Below are positions 1 through 7,000 of a DNA stretch of 10,710 nucleotides, in pieces. How positions within the stretch are numbered: the stretch's first letter is position 1; each line of letters starts with the position of its first letter. Source of the stretch: Deinococcales bacterium (lineage in GTDB: Bacteria; Deinococcota; Deinococci; Deinococcales; Deinococcaceae); assembly GCA_025359705.1 (NCBI GenBank), contig JANYFS010000036.1, positions 1-10,710 on the forward strand. The letters are read 5' to 3'. The translations under genes were made by a program, and so were the position numbers. Below the pieces are notes generated by a model, which made no database searches, had not been told where the DNA came from, and saw only the letters and a list, made by a program, of their open reading frames with translations.

Positions 1-1
1 G

Positions 2-106
2 TACGAAATTGCCCCAAATTGGCAACATCCTACCCTCCAGCAAAGCGCTACCGAGTTACTGGCCTTGGTGGATCTGAGCGGGATCACACGGGTAGGCGTG
101 TTGTAA
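2..106 (+). CDS. C-terminal end of an unidentified protein (partial, enters from left)
   Basis: An open frame runs from the left edge to a TAA at 104-106 and encodes 34 residues ending in ALVDLSGITRVGVL. Its codons (CTG GCC TTG GTG GAT CTG) match the style of the confirmed genes here, unlike the other frames in this stretch. The start lies outside the window. I do not recognise the family with confidence. The pattern of a helix (QQSATELLALV) followed by a strand with R-x-GV faintly recalls the C-terminal little-finger end of Y-family DNA polymerases, but the stretch is too short to assign. No terminator hairpin follows the stop before the next gene. I am fairly sure this is coding and unsure of what. 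Confidence 0.55.
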   Translation, partial: YEIAPNWQHPTLQQSATELLALVDLSGITRVGVL

Positions 107-174
107 GGTCAAGGCAGATGGGAAAAGCTAAAAAGCCTCGAGTCAAACACTCTTTTTCTAAACTTGTCATTCCT

Positions 175-206
175 ATAACCGCGCACATAATCGCGCACAT
201 AACCGC
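175..206. repeat. 12-bp tandem repeat, about 2.7 copies
   Basis: The unit ATAAYCGCGCAC occurs at 175-186 and 187-198 and is followed by a partial third copy (ATAACCGC) at 199-206. The two full copies differ at one base. It lies about 105 bp upstream of the probable -10 of the PASTA gene. Spacing close to one helical turn would suit a protein-binding array, but this is only a possibility. There is no coding frame worth defending across it. Confidence 0.8.
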
Positions 207-310
207 TTGATATCTTGCCCTTAATCCTTCCCATAAACAATTCCTAAACCTTCTCAAGCTCGAGCCTTATATACTTGAGTTAGGTGTACGTTTAGGTCGC
301 TCGAGTTGGG

Positions 311-328
311 TATATTGAGTGCAGAGGA
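311..328 (+). promoter_or_regulatory. Probable -10 element and ribosome binding site for the PASTA protein gene
   Basis: TATATT at 311-316 matches the -10 consensus at five of six positions. A transcript starting about 7 nt after it would begin near 323, at AGAGGA (323-328), which is placed 5 nt before the ATG at 334. That gives a leader of only about 11 nt made almost entirely of the ribosome binding site. I see no good -35 hexamer at 16-18 nt spacing. The AGAGGA placement is the reason for preferring ATG 334 over an in-frame GTG at 319. Confidence 0.4.
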
Positions 329-333
329 TATTG

Positions 334-2241
334 ATGACACGTTTTGACGGAAAATATGAACTTTTAAATCCCATTCTCGAGGGTTCGGGAGTGGATTTTA
401 CGCTGTCCGAGGCCCAAGACCAAAATGGTATGGCGGTTTTGGTGGTGGTGATGAATGTACAAACTGCCGAGCAGCGCAACCTTTTTCACAAATACCGCGC
501 AGCGCTCAAGTCGGTGGTTTCGCCATTTCTGATCGATGTGGTGGCCCGCCCAGGAGCCTATTACAGCGTTTGGAAACCCAGCAAGGGAACTTTGCTCGAG
601 GAGTACATTGCCAGTCCGCGCAAAGGTGAAGCCACCAACGCGGCGGTGCGTGATCTGGCCTCGAGGCTCGAGCTGGCGGGTTTTGCTTTACCCGAGGCCC
701 AAATCTGTGTGGAGGCGGGGATTCCTCAGTTGTCGCGGCTGTTGCCCCTCGAGCGCGGCAGTGAAGAAATCCTCGAGCTAAATCAACCGATTTTGGCAGC
801 CCTCGAGCAAGGTAGTGTGGGCCGCATCATCCCCAAAGCTAACCCACTGGTGGCAGGCAAAAGGCCGATGGGCTGGGGCTTGCGCTTGGCATTGGGCGTG
901 TTTCCTGGGGTGCTATTTTTGGGCGGGGCCAGCTATATGTTTTATCAGGCCATCGATTACCATTTTAATCCTAAAATTCTCAGTGTGCCTGGGGTGTTGG
1001 GCCTCGAGGGGAAAGCGGCGGCCTACAAACTGCGCGATGCGGGCTTCCGCGTCACTCTGATCAACGGAGAGGAAACCAACAAAAAAGTCGGCAGTGTGAT
1101 CGACCAAGACCCCGCTCCAGACAGTACTTTGCACGCAGACCGTTTGGTGCGGGTGACGGTCAACCATCCCCCCCCCCTGACTGTTCCCAAAGTCAGTGAA
1201 CTCAGCCTTGAGGCTGCTAAAACCATTCTCAAAGAAGCAGGGTTGCAGGTGGGCCAAATCAGTTATTCCTATACCGGTGCATTGCGTTTGCCTAAAGGTG
1301 AAGTGGTGGGCCAGTATCCCCAAGATGGAACCCAAGTTGCCAGAGGAAGTAGAGTGCAAATCTTGGTCAGCACGGGGGTGCTGCCACGCATGACGTGGCT
1401 GCCCGATCTGAAGGGTGAAAGTTTTGAAGAAGCCAAAGCTCAAATTAAAATGGCAGGCTTGGTTTTGGTTGCAGCTAACCCAGTGGATTCGGATCAGCTC
1501 GAGGGCAGTGTGGTCACGCAAAAACCCGCCGCCTTTGAAAAAATCCGAGTGGGTGAAGCGGTACGCCTCGAGATCGCAAGGGTAGGCAGAGGAAGCCCAC
1601 CGATCAACAGCAAAAATGCACTACCGCTTACCCAAATTGTCAAACCTAAGCCCCCACCGTCAGCCGTGGTTGATCCTGTGGTTACAGATCCGAATCCCAG
1701 CACCGATCCCAGCACCAATCCCAGCACCAATCCCAGCACCGATCCCAGCACCAATCCTAAAACCGATCCCAGCACCAATCCTAAAACCGATCCACCTAAA
1801 ACCGATCCCAGCACCAATCCCAAAACCGATCCACCCAAAACTGATCCCAGCACTAATCCCAAAACCGATCCCAGCACCAATCCCAAAACCGATCCGCCCA
1901 AAACTGATCCCAGCAAAACTGATCCACCCAAAACGGGAACTTCCACTCCGCCTTCGGGTACAGAAACGGTTCCTGGCCCTGGGGTTCCCGATACTTTGCC
2001 GGGAACTACAGGAACTTCGAGTACCTCGGCATTGCGTACCATCAACTTTATGTATACCTTCCCAGCGGATTTGCCCACTGGCACGGCAGAGCTGAAGGTC
2101 AAAGATCAAAGTGGCGAGCAATCTTTGCTAACCCAAAATGATGCGGCGGGGATGTCGGTACAGGTCGAAGTCAAAGTGACGGGCAACGCGACCTTCACGG
2201 TGCTGGTCAATGGTGCTTCTTATACAGCGTTCAGCAGATAA
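334..2241 (+). CDS. Single-pass membrane protein: degenerate kinase-like N-terminus, three PASTA repeats
   Basis: A 635-residue protein from ATG 334. PASTA domains are extracytoplasmic modules that bind peptidoglycan fragments, usually as the sensor part of PknB/Stk-type Ser/Thr kinases. Here residues 2-95 resemble only the N-lobe of such a kinase: FDGKYELL, then a Gly-x-Gly loop, hydrophobic VLVVVM where the catalytic VAxK lysine would lie, and SPFLIDVV leading to a hinge-like YYSVWKPSKGTLLEEYI. There is no HRD or DFG motif and the C-lobe is missing, so it cannot be an active kinase. A membrane helix spans about 183-204. PASTA repeats follow at about 217-278, 282-347 and 352-417, each with the VP-x-(V/L) start and a Q-x-P core. 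Then comes a Pro/Thr/Asp/Asn linker (about 440-540) and a 70-residue beta-like C-terminal domain I do not recognise. The inferred role is binding of cell wall outside the membrane. PASTA and membrane assignments are firm; the kinase relationship is inference from pattern. Confidence 0.9.
   Translation: MTRFDGKYELLNPILEGSGVDFTLSEAQDQNGMAVLVVVMNVQTAEQRNLFHKYRAALKSVVSPFLIDVVARPGAYYSVWKPSKGTLLEEYIASPRKGEATNAAVRDLASRLELAGFALPEAQICVEAGIPQLSRLLPLERGSEEILELNQPILAALEQGSVGRIIPKANPLVAGKRPMGWGLRLALGVFPGVLFLGGASYMFYQAIDYHFNPKILSVPGVLGLEGKAAAYKLRDAGFRVTLINGEETNKKVGSVIDQDPAPDSTLHADRLVRVTVNHPPPLTVPKVSELSLEAAKTILKEAGLQVGQISYSYTGALRLPKGEVVGQYPQDGTQVARGSRVQILVSTGVLPRMTWLPDLKGESFEEAKAQIKMAGLVLVAANPVDSDQLEGSVVTQKPAAFEKIRVGEAVRLEIARVGRGSPPINSKNALPLTQIVKPKPPPSAVVDPVVTDPNPSTDPSTNPSTNPSTDPSTNPKTDPSTNPKTDPPKTDPSTNPKTDPPKTDPSTNPKTDPSTNPKTDPPKTDPSKTDPPKTGTSTPPSGTETVPGPGVPDTLPGTTGTSSTSALRTINFMYTFPADLPTGTAELKVKDQSGEQSLLTQNDAAGMSVQVEVKVTGNATFTVLVNGASYTAFSR
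1687..1935 (+). repeat. In-frame 12-nt-based tandem repeat coding the Pro-rich linker
   Basis: About 250 bp of degenerate tandem repeats built on GATCCCAGCACC, AATCCCAGCACC and AATCCTAAAACC, coding DPST, NPST and NPKT units with longer DPPKTDPSTNPKT blocks. All units keep the frame. Third-position variation (CCC/CCT, ACC/ACT) shows the array is not freshly amplified. It holds no CTCGAG. The extended hydrophilic peptide probably spaces the C-terminal domain away from the PASTA repeats. Confidence 0.9.
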
Positions 2242-2260
2242 ACTCCAAAGATAAATACTA

Positions 2261-2638
2261 ATGCTCGAGGAAACCCGTAAATTGCTCCTGTTAATTTTTA
2301 TCGCCCCGCTTTTGGGGGTGCTGCTTAGTCTGTACTTGCCCCGCCCTTGGAAAGTAGCAAAGCTCGAGTGGAGTTATGTGCTGCTGGATATTGTGTTGAT
2401 TGGCTTGGCCTTGTGCTGTGTGTATTTGAGCCTGTTTGCCTCAAGCAATTTTGTAAATCTACTAATAGGCTGGAAGATTATTGTGCTTTTGACAGTGGCC
2501 TCGAGCTTCTTTTTTGCTTTGGCAGTGCTGCTGCACCACCTGCGAAAATCTTTGAACATGCTCTCGAGGCTGTGTTTTTATCTGGCCTCTTTTGCGGTTT
2601 CGCTGGCGACATTGGCTTGGGGATTGCAAAGGCTCTAA
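2261..2638 (+). CDS. Small four-helix integral membrane protein, unknown function
   Basis: A 125-residue, strongly hydrophobic protein starting at ATG 2261, 19 nt after the PASTA gene stop. Four predicted membrane segments lie at about residues 8-26, 40-60, 64-93 and 100-122. The only notable charged stretches are the loop RPWKVAKLEW (28-37) and HHLRKS (92-97). No motif or catalytic residue is recognisable. There is no Shine-Dalgarno sequence; the leader (CCAAAGATAAATACTA) is AT-rich. Close spacing and shared strand suggest co-transcription with the PASTA gene. It is probably real, since it fills the gap between two firm genes and contains CTCGAG sites like them (four, at 2264, 2363, 2500 and 2563), but its function is unknown. 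Confidence 0.75.
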   Translation: MLEETRKLLLLIFIAPLLGVLLSLYLPRPWKVAKLEWSYVLLDIVLIGLALCCVYLSLFASSNFVNLLIGWKIIVLLTVASSFFFALAVLLHHLRKSLNMLSRLCFYLASFAVSLATLAWGLQRL

Positions 2639-2649
2639 CCTTAAAAAAC

Positions 2650-2655
2650 TACAAT
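2650..2655 (+). promoter_or_regulatory. -10 element TACAAT, leaderless start of the cysteine desulfurase gene
   Basis: TACAAT differs from TATAAT at one base and ends 7 nt before ATG 2663. Transcription would therefore start at or within a base or two of the start codon. There is no Shine-Dalgarno sequence upstream of that ATG, which agrees with a leaderless mRNA. A TTGCAA at 2624-2629 is spaced 20 nt away, longer than usual, so no -35 is claimed. Confidence 0.4.
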
Positions 2656-2662
2656 CAAAAGC

Positions 2663-3793
2663 ATGTTTTCCCCAGCACTTTATCTCGACTACGCCGCTAC
2701 CACTCCGATCAGTGAAGCCGCCCTAAATGCCTATAACCAAGTGGCCCAACTGCCAGGCAATGCCTCGAGCGTACACCGCGCAGGGCAACAGGCGCGGGAC
2801 TGGCTCGAGCGGGGGCGTGCAGGCGTTGCCGAAGCGTTAAAGGTTAATCCCCTCGAGGTGATTTTTAATTCGGGCGGAACCGAGGGGGACAACCATGTGT
2901 TGTTGGGCTTGGCTTTGTCTCGCTCGAGCGGACACCTGATCACCAGTTCCACCGAACACAGCGCCATTTTGAACACCTGTGCATGGCTCGAGGGGCGGGG
3001 CTTTGTGGTTACGTACTTGCAGCCCGACTCACTTGGGCGGATTTCTCCAGAACAGCTCGAGCGGGAAATGCGCCCAGACACCTTTTTGGTCAGCATCATG
3101 CACGCCAACAATGAAATAGGCACGGTGCAAGATCTGGCAGCCTTGGCGAAGGTGGCCCATACAGGCGGCGCACTTTTTCACAGCGATATGGTGCAAAGTT
3201 TGGGAATTTTTCCCCTCGAGCTAGCCGCTTGGGGCATCGACTTTGCCAGCTTTGCCGCCCACAAATTTTACGGCCCCAAAGGGGTGGGTTTTGTGTATAT
3301 GCGGCGTGGTTTGGATCTGCCACCCGTGATGTTGGGGGGCGGTCAGGAAAAAGGTTTGCGCGGTGGAACCCACAATGTGCCTGGGGTCTACGCCACAGGG
3401 ATTGCCGCGCAGGAAGCTGTCCAAAACCAAGCCGCCGAATATCAGCGCCTGCGCGAGCTGCAAAACTTTTTTACCCTCGAGGCGGGAAAATTGCCCCAGA
3501 TCCGTTTCAACCACGACTCGCACGGCAGCCCCAAAGTGGTCAACCTGACTGCGCTAGGAACCGACGGCGAAGCCCTGCTGATGAATCTGGACCTCGAGGG
3601 GGTGGCAGCCAGTTCGGGCAGTGCGTGCAGCGCAGGAACCTTTTTGCCCAGCCATGTTTTGCTGGCTTTGGGCATGACCGAACGTGAGGCCCGCTCGAGC
3701 CTGCGCTTCAGTTTTGGTCACGGTCTGGAAATTGTTCACCTCGAGCAAGCGGTGCAGGGTTTGGCGCGGGCCATAGAACGCTCGAGGGTGTGA
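2663..3793 (+). CDS. Cysteine desulfurase, NifS/IscS class (PLP-dependent)
   Basis: A 376-residue aminotransferase class V protein. The family removes sulfur from L-cysteine, leaving alanine and an enzyme persulfide that feeds Fe-S cluster assembly or tRNA thiolation in the cytoplasm. Visible landmarks are the N-terminal LDYAATTP, NSGGTEGDN (69-77), the PLP-stacking histidine in TEHSA (His99), HANNEIGT (147-154), Asp175 in SDMVQ, the PLP lysine in AAHKFYGPKGVG (Lys201), RGGTHNVPG (233-241) and the catalytic cysteine in SSGSACSAG (Cys322). SHVLLALG and ARSSLRFSFG follow. Length and the short cysteine loop fit the NifS/IscS group rather than SufS. It lies 24 nt after the small membrane gene, but a -10 just before its ATG suggests its own transcript. 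No scaffold gene (IscU, SufU) is adjacent, so the partner is unknown. It carries 12 CTCGAG sites, eight read as Leu-Glu. Confidence 0.95.
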   Translation: MFSPALYLDYAATTPISEAALNAYNQVAQLPGNASSVHRAGQQARDWLERGRAGVAEALKVNPLEVIFNSGGTEGDNHVLLGLALSRSSGHLITSSTEHSAILNTCAWLEGRGFVVTYLQPDSLGRISPEQLEREMRPDTFLVSIMHANNEIGTVQDLAALAKVAHTGGALFHSDMVQSLGIFPLELAAWGIDFASFAAHKFYGPKGVGFVYMRRGLDLPPVMLGGGQEKGLRGGTHNVPGVYATGIAAQEAVQNQAAEYQRLRELQNFFTLEAGKLPQIRFNHDSHGSPKVVNLTALGTDGEALLMNLDLEGVAASSGSACSAGTFLPSHVLLALGMTEREARSSLRFSFGHGLEIVHLEQAVQGLARAIERSRV

Positions 3794-3853
3794 AGAATTC
3801 TATATTTAGAACAATTTTCCGTGATTCGTTGTCCGTTTAGAGTATGGTCATAA

Positions 3854-3922
3854 ATACAGTATTTTTCTTGAGATCAAAGAAAACATAATCAGGTAGGGGA
3901 GGGTTTTAAACCTTCCCTGTCC
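3854..3922. repeat. Dispersed repeat, copy A
   Basis: This stretch matches 10541-10618 in the same orientation. The core 3863-3897 matches 10549-10583 at 28 of 35 positions without gaps, and the 12-mer GGGTTTTAAACC (3901-3912) is identical to 10602-10613. The intervening spacer is shorter here by 16 nt. Read on the minus strand, both copies share RFKT and a following YLI-x-FS-x-x-SRK in the same frame, so they may be remnants of a coding sequence or copies of a small mobile repeat. Neither copy is a complete gene. Confidence 0.6.
3897..3917. other. Hairpin-forming inverted repeat before the restriction gene
   Basis: GGGAGGG (3897-3903) pairs with CCTTCCC (3911-3917) through seven base pairs, one of them G-U, around the self-complementary loop TTTTAAA. 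No T-run follows (the next bases are TGTCCCGC), so it is a poor intrinsic terminator. It may still be an operator or simply part of dispersed repeat copy A. Confidence 0.4.
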
Positions 3923-3927
3923 CGCTA

Positions 3928-3957
3928 TTGCTAAAGTTGAAACCAATAGGGTAGGAT
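3928..3957 (+). promoter_or_regulatory. Possible promoter of the type IIG gene
   Basis: TTGCTA (3928-3933) and TAGGAT (3952-3957) are separated by 18 nt, each matching its consensus at four of six positions. A transcript would start near 3964, leaving a leader of about 42 nt before ATG 4006. The match is weak. Confidence 0.25.
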
Positions 3958-3995
3958 ATGCTGTATTCTTATCCCAAAGATTTAACAACCATCAC

Positions 3996-4001
3996 AAGGA
4001 G
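3996..4001 (+). promoter_or_regulatory. Strong Shine-Dalgarno sequence AAGGAG for the type IIG gene
   Basis: AAGGAG ends 4 nt before ATG 4006 and is the best ribosome binding site in the window. It decides the start against the in-frame ATG at 3958, which has no such site and would add 16 residues unrelated to the family's N-terminus. Confidence 0.8.
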
Positions 4002-4005
4002 AACA

Positions 4006-7000
4006 ATGAACAACCTCGAGCCTATTTTGCTGAAGATTTTTGTCGATACAAAACCCAACATGCCCGAAGATGAAGTGGAACACTTGCTCAATCCACTTTA
4101 TGCAGAATTGGGATACGAACAAACAGGGCGGGACATTCGGCGTAAAAAAAGAGGTCGTTCAGGTATTCCCGATGTGCTTTTGCTAAATAGTGATGACAGT
4201 ATTCAAGTGGTTGTAGAAGTCAAACGTCCAAGTGAAATTTTAACCGAACATGAAAATCAAGTAAAACGGTATATGACCGAGTTGAAAGCACCTTACGGGA
4301 TTTTGACGAACGGAACAGGCTTTCGCTTTTACAAACGCGATAATTTATCTATTGATTGCATTTTGGCGCAAAGTACAAATACACTGGCCTCGAGCGCGAA
4401 TGTTTTTGAACCATTGCAAAAGAAAACACTCGAGCTAACGGACTATCAAACCGTCAAATCAAGTATTCAAGGCATAGACACGCTGACCTTGCACCATGTT
4501 GGAGAGCTGGCAAGCGATGAATTTTTGCATATTTTCAGTCTCGAGGCAGGAAGTCCTTTTACCGAGTTGGTTTCGACTACACTCGAGCTACTAAATTTAC
4601 TCAAAGAGCAAAGCGGGTTTGTCAGTGGCTCCTATGAGTTTTGGAGCAAGATTTATGCTCGCAAACTTGAAGCAAGCGACGCTCCCACATTATGGAAAAA
4701 TTCAGGAATTGTCTTTCTCAACACCGAGGAAGGGCTAAAACGTTTTTCTTTTGCCCTCGAAACTGCATACACCCTAATTGCCCGTTTAATGTTGGCTAAA
4801 GCCATCGAAGATCATGATCCGCAAGGAAAAATTGTCGAAAATGATGATCATTTGGGCAAGCGACTATTAACTCAACTCGAGGCGCGTAAATCTGGAAGGC
4901 GAGGTCAATATAAATTGCCCCCCACGGCCTACCTAGAGGGCATTGAATCGTTATTCAACACGTATGCTTTAAACCTTTTTACTAGTATTTATGCCACCGA
5001 CATCTTTGATTGGTGGCGAGATTATACACTTCAGCCCGATTCTCCTGCTATAGAGGGGTTTTCTCGAGCGGTAGGGCGCACTTTATTAGCACTATTGCGC
5101 TTCAACTTTTCGGAATTGCAAGGAGATTTGTTGGGCGAGCTGTACCAACATTATTTTGACCCCGAAACCCGCAAAGCCCTGGGTGAATTTTATACCCCGC
5201 CCGCCGTGGTGGAATTTATTCTGGACGAAGTAGGTTACACAGGAAGCAGAGCCATGCGCCTACTTGATCCTGCTACGGGAAGTGGCACATTTATTGTGCA
5301 AGCGCTGAGGCGTTATCTTAAAGCAAATGCCGCCGCCGATCCCGTACAAACGCTCGAGGGAATTACCCAAGAATACCGTTTGGTCGCTTTTGATGTGAAT
5401 CCTTTTGCAGTTTTGATGGCTCAAATTAACTTCGCCGCCGAGCTGATTCCATTGTACGGAAAAGCGATAGAAAAGAATCCTGAATTTATCTTGCGGCGTT
5501 TGCCAATTGTGAGAACGGATAGTCTGCGGCAAGAACCCATTGAGGGTACAGAATTGGTGCAAGGGCGACGAACACAAACCACCCAAGGTATTTTAGGGTT
5601 TGAAGTCGGGGAAACTACCATTCGACCACATATAGACCTTCCCGTAAAGCTATCAAACGGTGAATTTAAACGAATTACTATCGAATTTCCAAGACTCGAG
5701 TATGCCAAAGAAAAACAATGGGTAAATAATGAAGCTGAGTGGTTGGGCGTTTTACAAGTCATATTTGCATCAGTGGAACGTTTGAGCCAAGCCTATGATA
5801 AAGGCCATTCACTCGAGTTAAATCTTGCCTTGCGCTCTGAACTTAACCGTATCACCAAAAATCCAGACGTTTTGTTGACTGCCTTAACTCCATACGCGGA
5901 AAAATTATGGACAATTTTGAAAGACCTTAAAGATGAACATGGAGATGGGCGTTTTCTTAAAACGCTCGAAGATTTGGCTTTAGGTATGGTACTTAAGCAT
6001 TATTTGAGCTATGACTATGTAGTGGGGAATCCACCTTATGTAAGGGTGCAAAATTTACCCGACGAATCCACATCCGATTGGAAAACAAGTTATAATTGGG
6101 CAGAAGGTAACTACGATATTTATATGCCCTTTATCGAACGGGCGCTTAAAACATCCAAGCCTTGGCTGAAACCAGAAGGACGGTTAGGATACATCATTCC
6201 AAATCGTTTTTTGAGTGCAAATTATGGAGCTACGCTACGGCAGGAGCTGCCCAGCGTAGCAAGGGTTATATCTATTACTGATTTTACTGCTGTCACCTTT
6301 CAGCCCGAACACGATACCTCGGGAAGTCGCCTATTTCGGGAGGCAATGGTCTACCCTGCCATTTTAATTGCCGAAAAAGTAAATCAAAGCAGCTCGGAAC
6401 CCATCACAATCACTCGCTTTTATCCCAAAAAATTTGTCCTCGAGCCAGAAGCCGCCCTTGCTGCGGTAAAATCGGCCTATATTACACTCAGAGCGGGGAA
6501 AAATCCTCAATCACTCGAGTATGCCCAAATATTTAACGAAACCCATACAAATCTTAAATCGAGTGGTTGGAATTTAATGCCTACCGCCGAACGTCACGTA
6601 TTTGATAAGCTCGAGCAAATTGGAAGCCAAGTTGATCCTGTATTGGAAGAGACAGACCCGTTGATGTGTGTACGGCGTTTACAAAACTATACCTCTACTC
6701 AAAGTGGGGGTTTTGCGGGTATTCAAACCAGTGCAGACGAAATAATGGTATTTAAGCAGCTCGAGGAAGATACCGAACAGGGTTTATTACGCGTGCAGGC
6801 CAAAGGTGGAGGTGATCCATTTTGGGTCGAGAAGGCGGCTCTACGCAAATTCCTTTTTGGAAAAGATGTCGCCCGTTGGGGAGTACAGTGGGATGGATGG
6901 TGGGTTATTTTCCCCTACTTTAAACATTTGGGTCATTATTTATTTATCCCCTCGAGCGATTATCAAGAATGGGAACGTGTAAGTATACGTGGGAAAAATG

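Noticed and set aside
19..210. A 63-codon frame from TTG 19.
   Set aside because: It overlaps the better-supported gene end at 2-106 in another frame, has no ribosome binding site, and runs into the 12-bp repeats.
1494..2121. Long minus-strand open frames opposite the PASTA gene linker (about 150-200 residues, rich in Gly/Leu/Val or Gly/Ile).
   Set aside because: They are produced by the codon-periodic repeat, which lacks stops in several frames. The plus-strand frame has clear PASTA domains and continues on both sides.
3229..3687. Open frames in other registers within the cysteine desulfurase gene.
   Set aside because: They are shadows of a complete, motif-rich desulfurase.
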